The translations under genes were made by a program, and so were the position numbers. DNA of 23,784 bases, taken from JAVVUQ01 sp036653075 (GTDB taxonomy: Bacteria > Bacillota > Clostridia > Christensenellales > CAG-314). Shown piece after piece: positions 23,713 through 23,784 of this stretch. How positions within the stretch are numbered: the stretch's first letter is position 1; each line of letters begins with the position of its first letter. The stretch spans positions 1 to 23,784 of the forward strand of contig JAVVUQ010000016.1 in the NCBI GenBank assembly GCA_036653075.1, read 5' to 3'. The notes under the pieces are model-generated. The model saw only the letters and a program-made list of their open reading frames with translations. It did no database searches and had not been told where the DNA came from.

Positions 23713-23784
23713 GCCTCGGTAGCTCAGTCGGTAGAGCAGGGGACTGAAAATCCCCGTGTCGGTGGTTCAAGTCCGCCCCGAGGC
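23713..23784 (+). tRNA. tRNA-Phe, anticodon GAA (cut at the window end)
   Basis: The acceptor GCCTCGG pairs with CCGAGGC, which ends exactly at the last base of the window, so the discriminator base and CCA lie outside. The anticodon loop CTGAAAA with stem GGGGA/TCCCC gives GAA at 23746-23748. It lies seven bases after tRNA-Asp. Confidence 0.95.

Overview
The window is a low-GC (by eye about 30 %), AT-rich bacterial chromosome segment. Several things point to an uncultured Clostridia/Firmicutes-type organism: strong AGGAGG-like ribosome binding sites, TTGACA/TATAAT promoters spaced 17 bp, an Rrf2-IscS-IscU iron-sulfur operon of Firmicutes layout, CCA-encoded tRNA genes, a sugar symporter paired with a cytoplasmic GH3 glucosidase, and lipoproteins. 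The taxonomic placement is inference. No phage, IS element, integrase or CRISPR array is visible.

Layout. (1) 57-809, minus strand: a small polytopic membrane protein of the YwaF/TP0381 (TIGR02206, TMEM164-like) type. (2) 1374-3460: an Fe-S cluster assembly operon of Rrf2 regulator, cysteine desulfurase and U-type scaffold, with a consensus promoter, a palindromic operator and an intrinsic terminator. (3) 3673-7271: an unfamiliar three-gene unit of a 642-residue protein with about 19 tandem heptapeptides, an alpha/beta-hydrolase-like protein lacking its catalytic Ser and His, and a Crp/Fnr-type regulator. (4) 7388-12742: a sugar-uptake unit of GPH-family symporter with a large extra loop, GH3 beta-glycosidase, and a translationally coupled, degenerate RlmD/RumA-like protein that keeps its Fe-S cysteines but has lost the methyltransferase motifs. 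(5) 13044-17735: a perfect promoter, then a polytopic membrane protein fused to an ABC ATPase, an ABC-2-type permease and a small membrane-anchored Ig-like protein. (6) 17853-22942: two tandem lipoprotein paralogues of 817 and 818 residues that share 1,017 identical bases and then diverge abruptly. (7) 23345-23784: a tRNA cluster (Pro-TGG, a CAU-anticodon tRNA, Asp-GTC, Phe-GAA) cut by the window end.

How it fits together. The Fe-S and sugar units are conventional. The most unusual parts are the fusion of a TMEM164/YwaF-like membrane module to an ABC ATPase (a stand-alone relative lies in the same window), the mosaic twin lipoproteins that follow its permease, and the heptapeptide-repeat / pseudo-hydrolase / Crp-Fnr unit. 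The ABC genes, Ig-like protein and lipoproteins all run in one direction and may form one envelope system, but no sequence feature proves a functional link.
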